A stretch of 64,000 bases of DNA from Galbula dea (GCA_013399015.1 VWZX01000276.1:554861-618860); one strand, 5' to 3'. Shown: positions 36,601-47,839, numbered from the stretch's first letter. The notes: a model not told the origin generated them from the sequence alone. Translations and numbers: made by a program.

Positions 36601-38364
36601 GCTCAAGTCAGTCTTGAGGATTTCAATCTGGAGTTGATTCAGTTCAATATTTAATAGCAGATCATTTTCAAGCCTCCAAATTAACAAATGCATAATTAAC
36701 ATAATATTTGCTCTAAGACAGCAGCTGGACAGTGTCCACTGAGATTTTCTCTTTCCATTTCTGTAGTGGATATTTGCAAAGTCTAAAATGGAGCTCACCC
36801 CCTGCATAGTGAAAAGTGCATGGTTTATACTTTAATGAATGTATTTCTTGATTGATTTATAGTGGTGTAACGTATTTCTGTTAGCACACAAACATTCAGA
36901 GGAAGTGCTACAAACCTCATTCTCAGTTCTGTGCCTTTCCTACAGCATTTGGAAGGAGCATTTCTCCCTCTTTAGGATGGACATTTAAAGGATAGTATTT
37001 CAAAAATCAGTTTTAATCATATATCCCCACTTTACTGTATCATAACCAGGAAATCAGTCTATTTATAAACACATTCCAGAATCCAAAGGACAGATTGAAT
37101 TACCAGAGATCAAACTGTGTCTCTCATTCCTTCTAGAAACATGGGAATGAGTGATCACAAGAGGTGAGTTCACCTCTGATCTCATATATCTGTAGCAGAG
37201 CTCAGCCACTTAGTCTGGCTGGTTTTCTGCACACCTCTTTTAACCCCAAATGCTATCACACACAGTTTGGATGCAATTTCTTTTGACAGGCAATATTTTC
37301 ATTTAACACCTATCTTTTTATGAGAGATATTTTCAATGGAAGTAGATATTATTAAAAGTACTTTAGAGGCTCTGAATTATTTTCTTGCAGTAAATGAAAA
37401 TGATATTAAACCCTTTTAGTATTCAAATCCTCTCAGAATTAAAAAGCTTCTAGTGGCAGAATATCTTTATTGGCAAAGGGAACTGTAAGGTAGGCACCAA
37501 ACCATAACAAGATGATTTAATCATTAAAAAAAAAAGAGATTTCCTTTATTTTGAAGCAGATTGGAACAAAAGTTAAAGGGAATTCATCATGAATAACTGT
37601 AGGAACAATACCTATCTGCAAAAAAACCCTGCTATAAATAAATAAACCAGATACAAACAAGTACAGGAACAACATCTACCTTCCAAAAAATATGAATATA
37701 ACTAAATTAACCAGATATGAACAACTGTAAGAACAACATCTCTCTACAAAAAAAGGTAAGTATCCCCAAATAAACCAGAGAAAAGCTTTGATCTCAGTGT
37801 TTTTAGTAACCATCAAAAGGCAAAGGAGTTATTAAACTGGCAGTAGATTTTTTTTTTTGATCCAATCTTTTGAATGCAATTATTTGTAGGCACAGTTTTC
37901 TGTATTTTCAGTTCAATAGAGAAAATGCTGCCCTACTGACAGAAAATATCAGACAGTCTCTAGGCTGCAATGGTAATAATAATTATCATTCCATGAGTGC
38001 TGATAAGCTTTAGGAGCTCATCATTTTTATGTATGAGCCAACACATGGATTTTATTAACATCACCCTGATTTTTTTGTGCGTGAAAGGACAGGATTTGAT
38101 CATCATTCCTTAATGTTTTGCCAACTCTGTCCTTGCCTTAAGCACTGAGTTAGGTAAAGTTGCCTCTTTATTCTGTCTCTTGCAGAAACACCACTGGACT
38201 GTGAGGTTTCCCAGTGGTCTTCCTGGGGGCTCTGTAGAGGTGTCTGCAGAAAAACAGGGACCAAGATCAGAACTCGTTTTGTGCTGCTTCAGCCTGCCAA
38301 CAACGGAATGCCTTGCCCCAACCTGGATGAAGAAACAGGATGTGAACCAGAGAATTGTGTCTGA
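33454..38364 (+). CDS. SPON2: spondin-2 (mindin), complete coding region over 5 exons
   Basis: Secreted extracellular-matrix protein of the F-spondin family. In mammals, mindin binds integrins and microbial surface patterns and supports innate immunity. Coding exons are 33454-33676, 34029-34252, 34507-34698, 35854-36028 and 38186-38364; joined they give 330 residues plus TGA, against 331 in human. Residues 1 to about 27 are a signal peptide (hydrophobic core VLWTLLVILLGCASS). A spondin domain follows, with family-typical stretches such as KYSIIFTGKWSQTAFPKQYP, PSPDWFVGVDSL and PYDAGTDSGFTFSSPNFATI. A thrombospondin type-1 repeat spans about residues 277-330, with the WSSWG tryptophan motif and six cysteines. 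The start at 33454 (MENL) matches the human MEN start. An in-frame ATG at 33391 lies before a likely splice acceptor and was not used. No frameshift or internal stop is present. A CR1 fragment lies in intron 3 and a 64-bp tandem repeat in intron 4. Confidence 0.97.
34029..34252 (+). CDS. SPON2: SPON2 coding exon 2
   Basis: Spondin-domain exon, starting VTHSSDYSMWKKNEYASNG after a CTCATAG acceptor and ending HPRHPL before GTAAGT. Length is 224 bases, phase 1 to 0. The human counterpart starts AAHSSDYSMW. Confidence 0.96.
34507..34698 (+). CDS. SPON2: SPON2 coding exon 3
   Basis: Spondin-domain exon of 64 whole codons, from VSFVVRIVPSPDWFVGVDSL to ATIPQDTVTE. Acceptor CCTTAG, donor GTAGGT. This is the most conserved part of the protein relative to human. 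Confidence 0.97.
35518..35607 (+). mobile_element. CR1 3' tail in SPON2 intron 3, sense
   Basis: GAGCAACCTGATCTAGTTAG, GGGTTAGACTAGATGACC and AAGCTATTCTATGATAC. The only clear CR1 inside SPON2. Confidence 0.87.
35854..36028 (+). CDS. SPON2: SPON2 coding exon 4
   Basis: End of the spondin domain (ITCSSPSHPANSFYYPKLK) and the linker to the TSR. Acceptor TTTCACAG, donor CAG/GTAAGT, phase 0 to 1. The second half (KKNQLGLPVPYLDLPAKSNE) is the least conserved part compared with human, as expected for a linker. Confidence 0.96.
36029..38185 (+). other. SPON2: SPON2 intron 4
   Basis: 2.16 kb, AT-rich, with the 64-bp x 3 repeat near its centre and no CR1. Confidence 0.85.
37591..37782 (+). repeat. 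64-bp tandem repeat, 3 copies, in SPON2 intron 4
   Basis: Unit starts at 37591, 37655 and 37719. Each copy has an ACTGTAGGAACAACATCT-like start, an A-run in the middle and an AAATAAACCAGA-like end. Copies are diverged but keep the same spacing. Confidence 0.75.
38186..38364 (+). CDS. SPON2: SPON2 coding exon 5 (TSR) with stop codon
   Basis: Encodes the thrombospondin type-1 repeat: CEVSQWSSWGLCRGVC, then the RTRFVLLQPANNGMPCP region, ending CEPENCV and TGA at 38362-38364. Acceptor CTCTTGCAG. In this family the tryptophans of WSSW are usual C-mannosylation sites (known from the family, not visible here). Confidence 0.97.
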
Positions 38365-38596
38365 AAGAGAGAAAAGGGGAGGAATTTAGATAATTTAAAA
38401 GTAGGATAAGTTTAACTGAATCTAACCTACATGTCAGACAATGTTCCTTGTCCATGGGGTGTGCTGCACTCTTTTGTTGAAGAGCTACAGTAGGCTGGGT
38501 TGGAAAGTTGTTGTTTAGCAGCTGGATTTTAGAGGGTTAAATTCCTAAGGTTTAGTAAGACTTGATCATTTACAGACCAAACAAAAAAAAACCCTA

Positions 38597-38602
38597 AATA
38601 AA
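38597..38602 (+). promoter_or_regulatory. candidate SPON2 polyadenylation signal (AATAAA)
   Basis: First AATAAA after the SPON2 stop codon, 233 bp downstream. A second one lies near 39798. Which is used, or whether both are, cannot be told from sequence. Confidence 0.4.
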
Positions 38603-39897
38603 TCCTTGTTCCAAACACACTGTAAGTTCCTGGAGTACCCTCTAGTGGCAGAAAACAAGATCCTGGAGAAGGTTATACTTCACCCATGGAAAAATCACAA
38701 AAGCTAAACTAATAATGTTCTTAAATACTGTAATTTCTTCATCTACAGCTATTTATACCTAGAAAGTCATTATTTTTTTCCTCTAAATTATGTGTTTCTA
38801 ATTTATTGGCATTTTCTGTTGTCTTTCTAAGCATGCTTACCATGCATTTCTTCAGAAACTACTTCCATACATCAGTGACCAGATGTCTGCAGTGTGGTTA
38901 AGGCTGTAGTAGGCCTGAGTAAACTTGTCTTGACACTTATCAGTACAGCTAAATGTCTTCTTCTTCTTCTTGGATACATGAAAATGTCCTTTTCTTTTTT
39001 CCTTCAAAGTGAGAATATCATCTGTCATAAGGACACCCAGGCCAGCAAAGTGTTAGCTGGGCTTTAGAAATTCAATGTTTGTTGGTGTGTGTCCCTCATG
39101 AGACAATTATCTCCAAATTATCACTGTTGACCATAATAGAAACAATATCATTGTCTTTATATAGCCAGTAAATGAGTCCATGTCTCTTCAAAATGTGTTT
39201 GCTGCTCTCTGTGTCTTCCTAACCTTCTACAGAAGACTGTTAGCAATGTTTTAATATTATATAAAATTGAGGTATAGGTGGATATAACCAAACACAATAT
39301 GTCAGCAAACTGCTCCTGACTGCAACTTTTAATGCTCCAATAATGGTTAGAAAATGAAAATACCATCTGGCTTATAAATAGTTGTGGCTACCTACCTCTG
39401 TAGGGCTGAAACCTTTAAAAGGAGGGAGGTTTATTTTACTTTTCTTCCAGGAGACAAATCTTGCAAGGACCAAAGCAACTTGAAACTTGATCAGACTAGG
39501 CTAAGTTGGCCTGCAAATGCTTATTTTTACAGAGCTATTTTTTTCAGGTTCCCTTGGTTCCATTCTACTGTGGAACTAGTGTAATTACACTAGCATTTTC
39601 CTACTTTGAGTTTAGCTAATTTCTCCACCTTTCCAATTTCTTCCTTGCTTCTTTTGTATATTCATTTTCACACATTCATATAAACAGTTATCCCCATCCC
39701 AGGAAACATCAGCATTGATTGCAGTATGTATTAAAATATTCTCTCAGGACAGGAACTGATTTCAAACTGATTGATTGATGAGGGATAAATTAACCCAATA
39801 AAGGTCTTGGGCAGAAATCAGATGCAAGTCTAAATTATGACTGAGGGACAATAAACCCCAAACCCACAAGCTGATTCCTTGGAAGAACTTTCCTTAA

Positions 39898-40121
39898 AGA
39901 AAGGAATGACAGAGAATTATGCCAGGGGAGGCTTAGGTTGGATATCAGGAAAAGGTTCTTCCCCCAGAGGGTGCTGGAGCACTCAGGGAAGCACCAAGGC
40001 TGACAGAATTCCAGAAGCATTTGGACATGGTGTAATTTTGGGGGTTGTCCTGTGCACAGACAGGAGTTGGACTTGATGATCCCTGTGGGTTCCATCCAAC
40101 TCAGGATATTCTATGATTCCC
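39898..40121 (+). mobile_element. CR1, type B, sense, about 225 bp
   Basis: TGCCAGGGGAGGCTTAGG, GTGCTGGAGCACTCAGGG and the type B end GACAGGAGTTGGACTTGATG, then TCTATGATTCCC. Confidence 0.93.
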
Positions 40122-40867
40122 AAAATGTTAGACTTTGCCTCCTATGTCCAGAACTACTGAAAGGGCTAGGTCTAGAAGAAGATTTTCTACATCTGTGATT
40201 TTATATGGCCCAAATCTAGATCTGATTTGATAGTGGAGCAGCCCTAGTGTTTACTCAAACTCCTGAAGCCAGAAGGTCCCAAAAAGACCCTGAAGGAGAA
40301 GGGATGAGAGGGACTGGTAGAGTAGAAAGGGAAGTGAATATCTGAAAGACCAACACACTGCAGGAAGCTCCAGTTAGTGACAAAGAGCTTTTATCTTTTA
40401 GGATGTTTACAAGCATGAATATTCATTGTGGTTTCCTTTAGGCAGAAACTTTCCTATCCAGTTAGCTACCTGGATATGGGGTTTGGGTTTGTTTTTTTTT
40501 TTTTGGAAGCAGTGACTTCAGGAGACCTTTGTGTATATGGTAATCTTTAGGGATGCCCTTGTGACTGTATCATGATTGGCCATAAACACAGTTGCAGGTA
40601 AGTGAATACCTGGAAACACGTGCAAACACCAGGGAAAGAGACATTTCTTGGCAAGCCTGTGGGTGCAGCAAGTTCTAGTGAAGCAAATCCTAATGATGGA
40701 GCACATTTCTCACAACACACCTTTATTAAAGTGATTGCTGAGGGATATGAACCCTCTGTTGGTTGTTCTATCAAATATTCTCCAAAATGACTGAGATGGG
40801 TGACCAAGGTGTGTGTGTGAATCTAGCTGCAGCTTGGGGCCCTGTTCCATTTTGCCTTCCCACAATT

Positions 40868-41147
40868 AGAATCATAGACTGGTTTGGGTTAGAAGGGACC
40901 TTACAAGGTCATCTAGTCCAACCCTCCTACAGGCAGCAGGGACATCTGCAACTAGAGGAGGTTGCTCAGAGCCCCAACCAACCTGACCTGGGATGGCTCC
41001 TGGGATGGGACATCTCCCACCTCTCTGGTGTAATCTGTGTCAGTGTCTCATCATCCTCAGTGTAAAAAAAATTCTTCCTTGTATCTTGTCTAAATCTCCC
41101 TCCTTTAGTTTAAAAACCATCAGCCCTGGTCCTGTCCCAACAGGAGC
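40868..41147 (-). mobile_element. CR1, antisense, about 280 bp
   Basis: AGAATCATAGACTGGTTTGG, CATCTAGTCCAACCCTCC, AGGTTGCTCAGAGCCCCAAC and ACCATCAGCCCTGGTCCTGT. More diverged than the type A copy that follows. Confidence 0.9.
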
Positions 41148-41357
41148 TGCCAGAAGGATTGTCCATGTCATGTTTACACAGAGGAGAGTTTGGCAGCTGT
41201 ACAAAAGGAAAACCATAAAGTAAATAAAATAACACAAATCCAACTTCCACCTTTTCAAGTAAAACAAATGCTGGTAAAATTCCAGCAGAGAAATGGAATT
41301 TTCCCTGTCTACTGCACCTAGATGGCATGGGTATGGGTACAGTAGAGGTAGCTTATG

Positions 41358-41777
41358 TGGAATCATAGAATCACCAGAGTTGGAAGGGACCTTCAAGATC
41401 ATCTACTTCCAACCCCCCTGCCTGCCAGGGACACCATTCACTAGATCAGGTTGCCCAGAGCCTCATCCAGCCTGGCCTTAAAAGCTTCCAGGGATGGAGC
41501 TTCCACAGCCTCTCTGGGCAACCTGTTCCAGTGTCTCCCCACCCTCACAGTGAAGAACTTCCTCCTAATAACCAATCTAAATCTCCCCTCCTCTAGTTTG
41601 CATCCATTCCCCCTAGTCCTATTACCACCTGACATCTTAAACAGTCCCTCCCCAGCTTTCTTGTAGTCCCCCTTCAGATCCTGGAGGGCCACCAGAAGGT
41701 CTCCTGGGAGCCTTCTCTTCTCCAGACTGAACAACCCCAACACTCTCAGCCTGCCCTCCTAGGAGAGGTGCTCCAGT
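41358..41777 (-). mobile_element. CR1, type A, antisense, about 420 bp
   Basis: GAATCATAGAATCACCAGAG, CCCCCTGCCTGCCAGGGACA, CAACCTGTTCCAGTGTCTCC and TCCTAGGAGAGGTGCTCCAG. Near full agreement over its length with 7786-8220. Confidence 0.96.
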
Positions 41778-42860
41778 CCTGAAGTCAAGAAGGCAGAACT
41801 TTGAAGAGAACTGAGAGATTCATCAAAGGCATTCAAGGACATCAGTGAACAACCTCATCTGCAAACACCAGGTGCTGCTGAGGAACATGGCAGGGTTGGA
41901 GAAGGTCAGTGATCAAAGTATAAAGCTTTCAACAGAAAAGTAGCAGCTTCTGAAGGGGAAAATGAGCTCAAGGATGGGTCCTTCCTGCTAGAAATGATCC
42001 CATAGACTGGTCCTCCCCACTGGAAAATGACCACATTTCTTCTCACATTGAAGCCAACTTTTGAGACACAGTGATCTCAGATTAGAGGACAAGGCACACT
42101 GGAGTGGGAAATGAGTTTGTCATCAGACATACAGATTGGAATGTATTAGTCCAAAGGGTAAGAATAAACCCCTTGCTCATTTACACTATAACTTGCTTTA
42201 GAGAATTTATTAGGCAGTATCTAAGAAAAAAAACTTCTTATGTAAGAGCAAATCTTATTCAGAAAGAATAAGCTTATTATTCAGGTTTATTCCTGCAGTA
42301 TCATACTCATTAGTGGTTCAGACTCTTTTATTGTTCAAGTTCTTCTGACTTTCTTCTTCTTATGTCTTTCAGTTCTTTCATGTGGGGTTGGTACAGGTAT
42401 ATCCATATGTCCAATGATTTAGGTTGGAAATGATGAGGTTTCTTGATAAAAGAGAGTGAAGCTCTGGAATAAGGCCCCAGAATAAATGGACAAGATAAAT
42501 TATCAAGCCCATTTAAGTTGAAAATGGAGCAGTTCATGGAAAGAGATAGTCACAAATCTGGGGAACTGTTCTCAAGTACCTGAGAGGTCCTTTACAGTTT
42601 CATCTTCTTCCAGGTCCATAAAGCAAAACTTGAAACTAGATGCTGGGGAAGAGGAAAGATTTTCCCAGTTCTCTTTTTTTTTCATGTTATCTCATTCTGC
42701 AGAGCACACTGTAGTTATTTATAAATGTGTAACCACCAGCTGCCTTTTCTCACAGGTTTATTTTTTTTCCAAAAGACACTGATAAGCAGCAAACTCCAGG
42801 ACCACATGCATTTGTAAATAGTTATCTTCCAAAGCAGTACCACTGGGATCCAGAGAAACC

Positions 42861-42990
42861 ATGAAAAGCCAATTAATAGGATTTCTGATGAACTTTTGGA
42901 TTTCTTTTTCACTTGCTTTGTATTTTCACAGTGGAGAAAGAGAAGAGAAATGCATCATTGAAGATGTTCCCAGTGACACCCTGGTAATTG
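42861..42990 (+). CDS. TMED11: TMED11 coding exon 1
   Basis: Signal peptide and start of the GOLD domain (EEKCIIEDVPSDTLVI, with the first disulfide cysteine). The donor is at 42991 (GTAGGT, phase 1). A second possible donor at 42995 (GTAACC) would break the frame with exon 2. A later in-frame ATG at 42888 would shorten the signal peptide, so 42861 is preferred. Confidence 0.88.
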
Positions 42991-45900
42991 GTAGGTAACC
43001 TGTTGATGTTCAGTGTGATGTTCTGTGATGATCTAACCTATGCAATAATGAAGCTGTGAAAAAGGAAAGGGAACAGATATATTGAAGTGCAGGGGAGTTG
43101 AACTTGGGGAAAGGCTGAGAGAGCTGGGGCTGGCTAGCCTGGAGGAGAGAAAACTGAGAGGAGATCTTAACAATGCTGATCAATACTTAATGGGTGGGGG
43201 TCAGGAGGATGGGGCCAGGCTTTTGGCAGTGGTGCCCAGGGACAGGACAAGAGGGAACAGGCACAAACAGGAACAGAGGAAATTCCAGTTAAACATAAGG
43301 AGAAACTTCTTTCCTTTGAGGGTGGTGGAGCCCTGGCCCAGGCTGCCCAGGTGGTGGTCTCCATCTCTGGAGACATTCCAAAGCCACCTGGATGTGATCC
43401 TGTGCAACCTGCTGTAGGTGCAACCTGCTCTGAGTGGGAGGTTGGACTAGATGATCTCCAGAGGTCCCTTCCAACCCCTAGCCTTCTGTGATTCTGTTAC
43501 AGGAAAATCTGTGCTTGATGAGTATGTTAAAACCAAAGTGCTAAGAAAGAAGGCACTCTGAGAACACTTCCCTGCAGCAGGGGCTAGTCATAACATCCTC
43601 ATGCATTGTGTGTGTCCACCTCACATTGTGTGTGTCCATCTCACATTATGGGTGTGTCCACCACTGTGAAGGTTTGGACCTGGGCAAAACCATTACAACC
43701 ACACAAAGAAATGCAGCTTTCCAGTTCTTTTTTTTTTCTTTTGCCACAAAACCCCAATATTTTCTAATTCTACAGCACTGGAATTGCTGCTTCAATGTGT
43801 GCTTCTCAAGTTCCATTTCACTAGAGTTATCACAAGCACATTAAGTTCACCTCCAAGCCTGTAAATGTAAGGTTAAAACAGGATGGTAAAAAAATGATAC
43901 ATAACCATCTTTTTTTCTAAAGAATGTGATAAATATGAAAGACAATCCTACAAATGTCATTTGAATCCAGCAGCCATGCTTCTGGAGGCCTCACTGTGCC
44001 TTCTGTATGCTAATCTTGCCAGAGCCTTAGGAGTAATCAGGTTGTTAATCAACCATTTTTGTAGCATTCCAGAGCATTTTCTAGTGTGGTAAAAATTTAT
44101 TGCATTTCACACTGTTACAAAGTGCCCCCAGAACAATTTGAATCATAAGCACATGAAATACAGGTATTGTTTTATTGTTCATCATTTATCTTTATACTTA
44201 TTCTTTTTTTTTTGGCTGGGAAAGCAATAGAGATGTTTAATATTAAGCTGTGTTTTATTGAACAGAGTTGTATTGATGTTTTTGCTCAGGGAATTACAAA
44301 GTCCAACGCTGGGATGTACACAGACAAGAATTTCTGGAGTCTGCTCCTGGTTTGGGAATGTTTGTGACGGTCACAACTCCTTCTGCTGATGTAAATATGC
44401 TTTAGGAATCTTTCTGTAGGATTTCCAAGTTGATTTTTGGCATTGGGAGGCAGCACTACCCAAAAATATTAGCTATGTTTTGGGGAAAAGTAAACCTCCA
44501 GCGTAGAAGCCAGTGCAGTGTTTTGATGCTGGAAGGTATAAGCACCCTTTTGATGTCTCTTAAATAGAAATGATGATGTTTGATAATGATGTGTGTGGAC
44601 AGTTTTTGCAGTACTACTGGATTTGGGAAATGGTCATTAAAACCAGTAAATGACATCAGAGAAAACAGGTTAGGTGAAAAAAGTAAAATGAAAATTCACT
44701 AATGAAGGAAAGTGGAAGACATGGAGGTGCTGAAGTGTGTCCAAAGAAGGGCAACAGAGCTGGGGCAGGGTCTAGAGCAGAAGTGTTGTGAGGTGCAGCT
44801 GAGGGAACTGGGGTTGGTTAGTCTGGAGAAGAGGAGGCTCAGGGGAGACCTTCTCACTCTCTACAGCTCCCTGGAAGGAGGTTGAAGCAAGGTAGGGCTT
44901 GATCTCTTCTCCCAGGTGACTAGTGATAGGCCAAGAGGAAGTGGCCTCAAGTCACACCAGGGAAGGTTCAGGTTGGATATTAGGAGCAATTCCTTCCCTG
45001 CCAGAGTGGTTAGGCATTGACCCAAGCTGCCCAGGGCAGTGGTGGAGTCACCAGCCCTTGTAAAATCAATATTACCTTGAGGCTGCTCATAGCCATCATA
45101 CACAGCAACTGCCTACATTTCCAGGAGGTCCTTGAGCTTTTTCAGCAAGGGACAATCTATTTCTGTGCTTAGATAAGGTCTTTGTTTTCAGACTTCAAAT
45201 GCTTTAGAGAGCATTGGCTGTTGTACATTGCAGAACTCTAGGACAATTCCATGTTCTCTGTGGGCTAAAATGGTTTCTTTTTCTCTAAATCTGCTCTGCA
45301 ATTGAGATAAGCTTCATGATGTCAGGTGCTTAACTGATTCCTTTTTACATCCAAGGTACAAGACTGTTTTTTGATTGGTTTATTGCTATTTCTAATGTAT
45401 CTACCTAACACTTATAATTACAGGTACTATTATCAAAACTCTATGGGCCAGAAGGAACTTTTTCTTTTACCTCTGAACTATCTGGGGAGCATATTATCTG
45501 TTTACAGTCTAACTCCACCAGATTTGTGGCATTTGCAGGAAGTAAACTGGTAGGTGTGTTTCTTTTGTTGTAATAGTATCAACTGGTTTTGTACTGCAGA
45601 AGAAGTGAAGAAGTGCAGGGAAGGAGAACATTAATAGCACAAATTTGAAATAGGGTGGTTTGTTTAGCTTGAAAATATAGACAAAAAGGAAAATATTGCT
45701 CTTTATAAACAGATATCTGCAGGAGTAAAGATGATAAAAGGAAAAGCAATATTTAGGTGAGTTAAATCTTTGAGTAGTCTTTGTAAGAACTAGTGGTGGT
45801 TATCTGAATTCCTTCAAATAAAAGAGGAATAAATTACTGGACAAAAGCTATCATAAGGTTTTGAGATGGATTTCCAAATATCCAGTTAGCTACCTCTAAG

Positions 45901-47839
45901 AGAGTTCAAAGAAGATGTGCTTTTCATTTGTGGTTGATGTCTGAGTAGACCAAACTTCTATCCTGGAAATACCAAGCTCTAGGATTTGCACATTTTATCT
46001 GTTTGGCTAAAAGGAGTTCATTTTATCTTAGGTACAAATTGGCTTCTAGGAGAACTTTCTCCTATTAGTTTTAGTAGGATTTTTCATTCATGCCAAAAGA
46101 AGTTGCATGGTATTGGAAGTTACACTCTTTCTCCTTTTCTATGGGTCTGTTGCTTGGCAGGTTTGGGGCATAGTTTTGCTCCAGATCATACAATACCTTA
46201 CAGGATATTGGGAAGTATTTCACACAGGATAAACCATATGTGGTGAAAGAAAAAAAAACCCCCAAAGTCATAGATAGTTCTGCTTTAGTACCTAATCTAA
46301 ACTGCCAATACTGATTCAGCTGCTTTCCTTCCAGTCTTGTACTGGTAATTGTTAGTGGAGGAAGACTGGAAGTGCATCTCTAAAAAGCTTCCTGCAGCAT
46401 TCCTGAGGAATGCCATTCATGCAGTATTAGGGTGGAAAGGGAAATACAATCAGCAGTGCTAATGGTGCTCATGTGTGTAAGTAGTTTGGACAAAGAGCAG
46501 AAAATAGTTTTGTGGTGGTTGAACCAACATTAGCATAAAATAATGCCCCACCAGCAGGGAAGAGTTTAAATTTGCATCATGAGTTTAAAACTAAAGGAAC
46601 AGTTTAAATGTCTCACCTGATCCTATTTGTAGGCAGGATCTCTAGAAGCAATTAAAACCAGTTTCCTCTCATGAGCTTAAAGGGAAATGATCTATTATTT
46701 CTTTAGGTTTTTCTTTCCTAAGGAACTTTGGGAACCCAGAAGACCCAGTAATGAGAATATCTGATTCTGTTTGCAGCGTATCCATTTGGACATTAGAGTT
46801 GGAGAGCATTTCTTGGATGAATCTGTTGTCCAAGCCAAAGACAAAGTGAATGAAGTTAACTTAAGGCTGGAACATATCATTGAGCAAATTCACCACGTAT
46901 CCAAAGAGCAGAACTATGAAAGAGTATGTATTGTTCCCTAATGGCATGCTAAAAACCTTGCACCTAGGCTTCTTGATTTATAAAGTATTCTGAGGGTTAG
47001 TATTTAATGGCAGTGTTATTTTTAAGGAACTCATAAAAACCTGCTGGTATTGAGCCAACAGAGCCTACTTTATCTGGCCAAGTATTTTGAGGGTGTAACA
47101 TAAAAACTAATGAATCACTGTGAACTCCTGCTTCCAGCAACAGGTGTTATTTTAAAGCAGGAATTGCCAAACATAGTTTTCTTGGTCAGGGTCAGTAACA
47201 GCAGCAGAGCAGGTGATGGTGGGCAGCAGGTGTTTCCATGCTGGTCTGTGTGCCTCAACTTGATTGGGCTGGGTAAGGAAATGACTGCGTGTAGTTATGT
47301 ATCTCCACGCAGTTAGAAATAAAGCTTTCCTTCAGACTGGCTCCCCAAAAGAAAAAAGAAATTTGGCTGCCAAAATGATTCTTAACTGCAATATGGAAGT
47401 GACTGTTAACCTGCAAAGCCTTAAGCCTGCACTGTTGGAACACATTTAGCACAGTCTATCTTTTGTGAACAAGGGAAAGCTCTGTTTGCCTTCCTGCTCC
47501 TCAGGTTCGATTTGCAAAGATCCACCCACATCCTGGCTAAGAACAAGTTCTCATTTTTATCCACCTGAAAAAAAGTATCTGTTCACTGCCATGCAGAGGA
47601 GGGATGTCTGCCTACTTCCTTGGAGAGCAGCATGCAATCTACAGATGCCCAAAGGTAATAATGATGCTTTGTCCTTTTTAATTCTCTAGGAGCGTGAAGA
47701 AAGATTTCGGAAGACAAGTGAAGAAACCAACAGCAACATTTTGTGGTGGGCTATTGTACAAACCCTCATCCTCCTCTCCATTGGCATCTGGCAGATCAAA
47801 TCTCTCAGAGATTTCTTTATAGCTAAGAAGCTTGTGTAA
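42861..47839 (+). CDS. TMED11: p24-family cargo receptor TMED11, complete over 5 exons
   Basis: Type I membrane protein of the early secretory pathway; p24 proteins cycle between ER and Golgi in COPI and COPII vesicles and help select cargo. Coding exons are 42861-42990, 44290-44390, 45424-45549, 46777-46923 and 47690-47839, giving 217 residues plus TAA, the usual family length. There is a signal peptide (about 1-24) and a GOLD domain with the conserved cysteine pair C31 and C103. A glycosylation sequon NST lies at N107. A helical, charged segment covers about 125-180, one membrane span lies at about 185-204, and the cytosolic tail ends DFFIAKKLV, which carries an FF pair (COPII) and KKXX (COPI retrieval). 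The tail closely resembles TMED4 and TMED9 of the alpha subfamily. The position between SPON2 and RNF212 identifies it as TMED11, a pseudogene in human. No disabling lesion is seen. Confidence 0.93.
43084..43499 (+). mobile_element. CR1 in TMED11 intron 1, sense, about 415 bp
   Basis: AGAGAGCTGGGGCTGGCTAG, GGACAGGACAAGAGGGAACA, GTTAAACATAAGGAGAAACT and the terminal GGTTGGACTAGATGATCTCC, then TTCTGTGATTCTG. Confidence 0.95.
43604..43663 (+). repeat. 20-bp tandem repeat, 3 copies, in TMED11 intron 1
   Basis: Unit CATTGTGTGTGTCCACCTCA, starting at 43604, 43624 and 43644. The third copy is the most diverged (CATTATGGGTGTGTCCACCA). Confidence 0.85.
44290..44390 (+). CDS. TMED11: TMED11 coding exon 2
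   Basis: Encodes GNYKVQRWDVHRQEF and GLGMFVTVTTPSAD of the GOLD domain. Acceptor GCTCAG, donor GTAAAT, phase 1 to 0. Confidence 0.92.
44712..45062 (+). mobile_element. CR1, type D, in TMED11 intron 2, sense
   Basis: TGGAGGTGCTGAAGTGTGTC, GGAACTGGGGTTGGTTAGTC, AAGTGGCCTCAAGTCACACC and GCCCAGGGCAGTGGTGGAGT. It stops before the 3' terminus. Confidence 0.94.
45424..45549 (+). CDS. TMED11: TMED11 coding exon 3
   Basis: 42 whole codons, starting VLLSKLYGPEGTFSF. It holds the second disulfide cysteine and the sequon in HIICLQSNSTRF. Acceptor ATTACAG, donor GTAGGT. Confidence 0.94.
46777..46923 (+). CDS. TMED11: TMED11 coding exon 4
   Basis: 49 whole codons beginning RIHLDIRVGEH. The segment NEVNLRLEHIIEQIHHV has the heptad-like spacing expected of the p24 coiled-coil region. 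Acceptor GTTTGCAG, donor GTATGT. Confidence 0.94.
47690..47839 (+). CDS. TMED11: TMED11 coding exon 5 with stop codon
   Basis: Encodes ERFRKTSEETNSNILWW, the membrane span (ILWWAIVQTLILLSIGIW) and the cytosolic tail FFIAKKLV, then TAA at 47837-47839. Acceptor ATTCTCTAG. Confidence 0.95.
   Translation, partial: EREERFRKTSEETNSNILWWAIVQTLILLSIGIWQIKSLRDFFIAKKLV

Larger units (their letters stand above)
38365..42860. other. SPON2 3' flank and SPON2-TMED11 interval
   Basis: Holds candidate SPON2 poly(A) signals and three CR1 copies (39898, 40868, 41358). A TATA-like TTTATAAATG at 42718 lies 140 bp before the TMED11 start codon, but is too weak to call as a promoter. Confidence 0.55.

Noticed and set aside
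42718..42727. TATA-like sequence upstream of TMED11
   Set aside because: Single weak motif in AT-rich DNA with no supporting initiator or spacing evidence.
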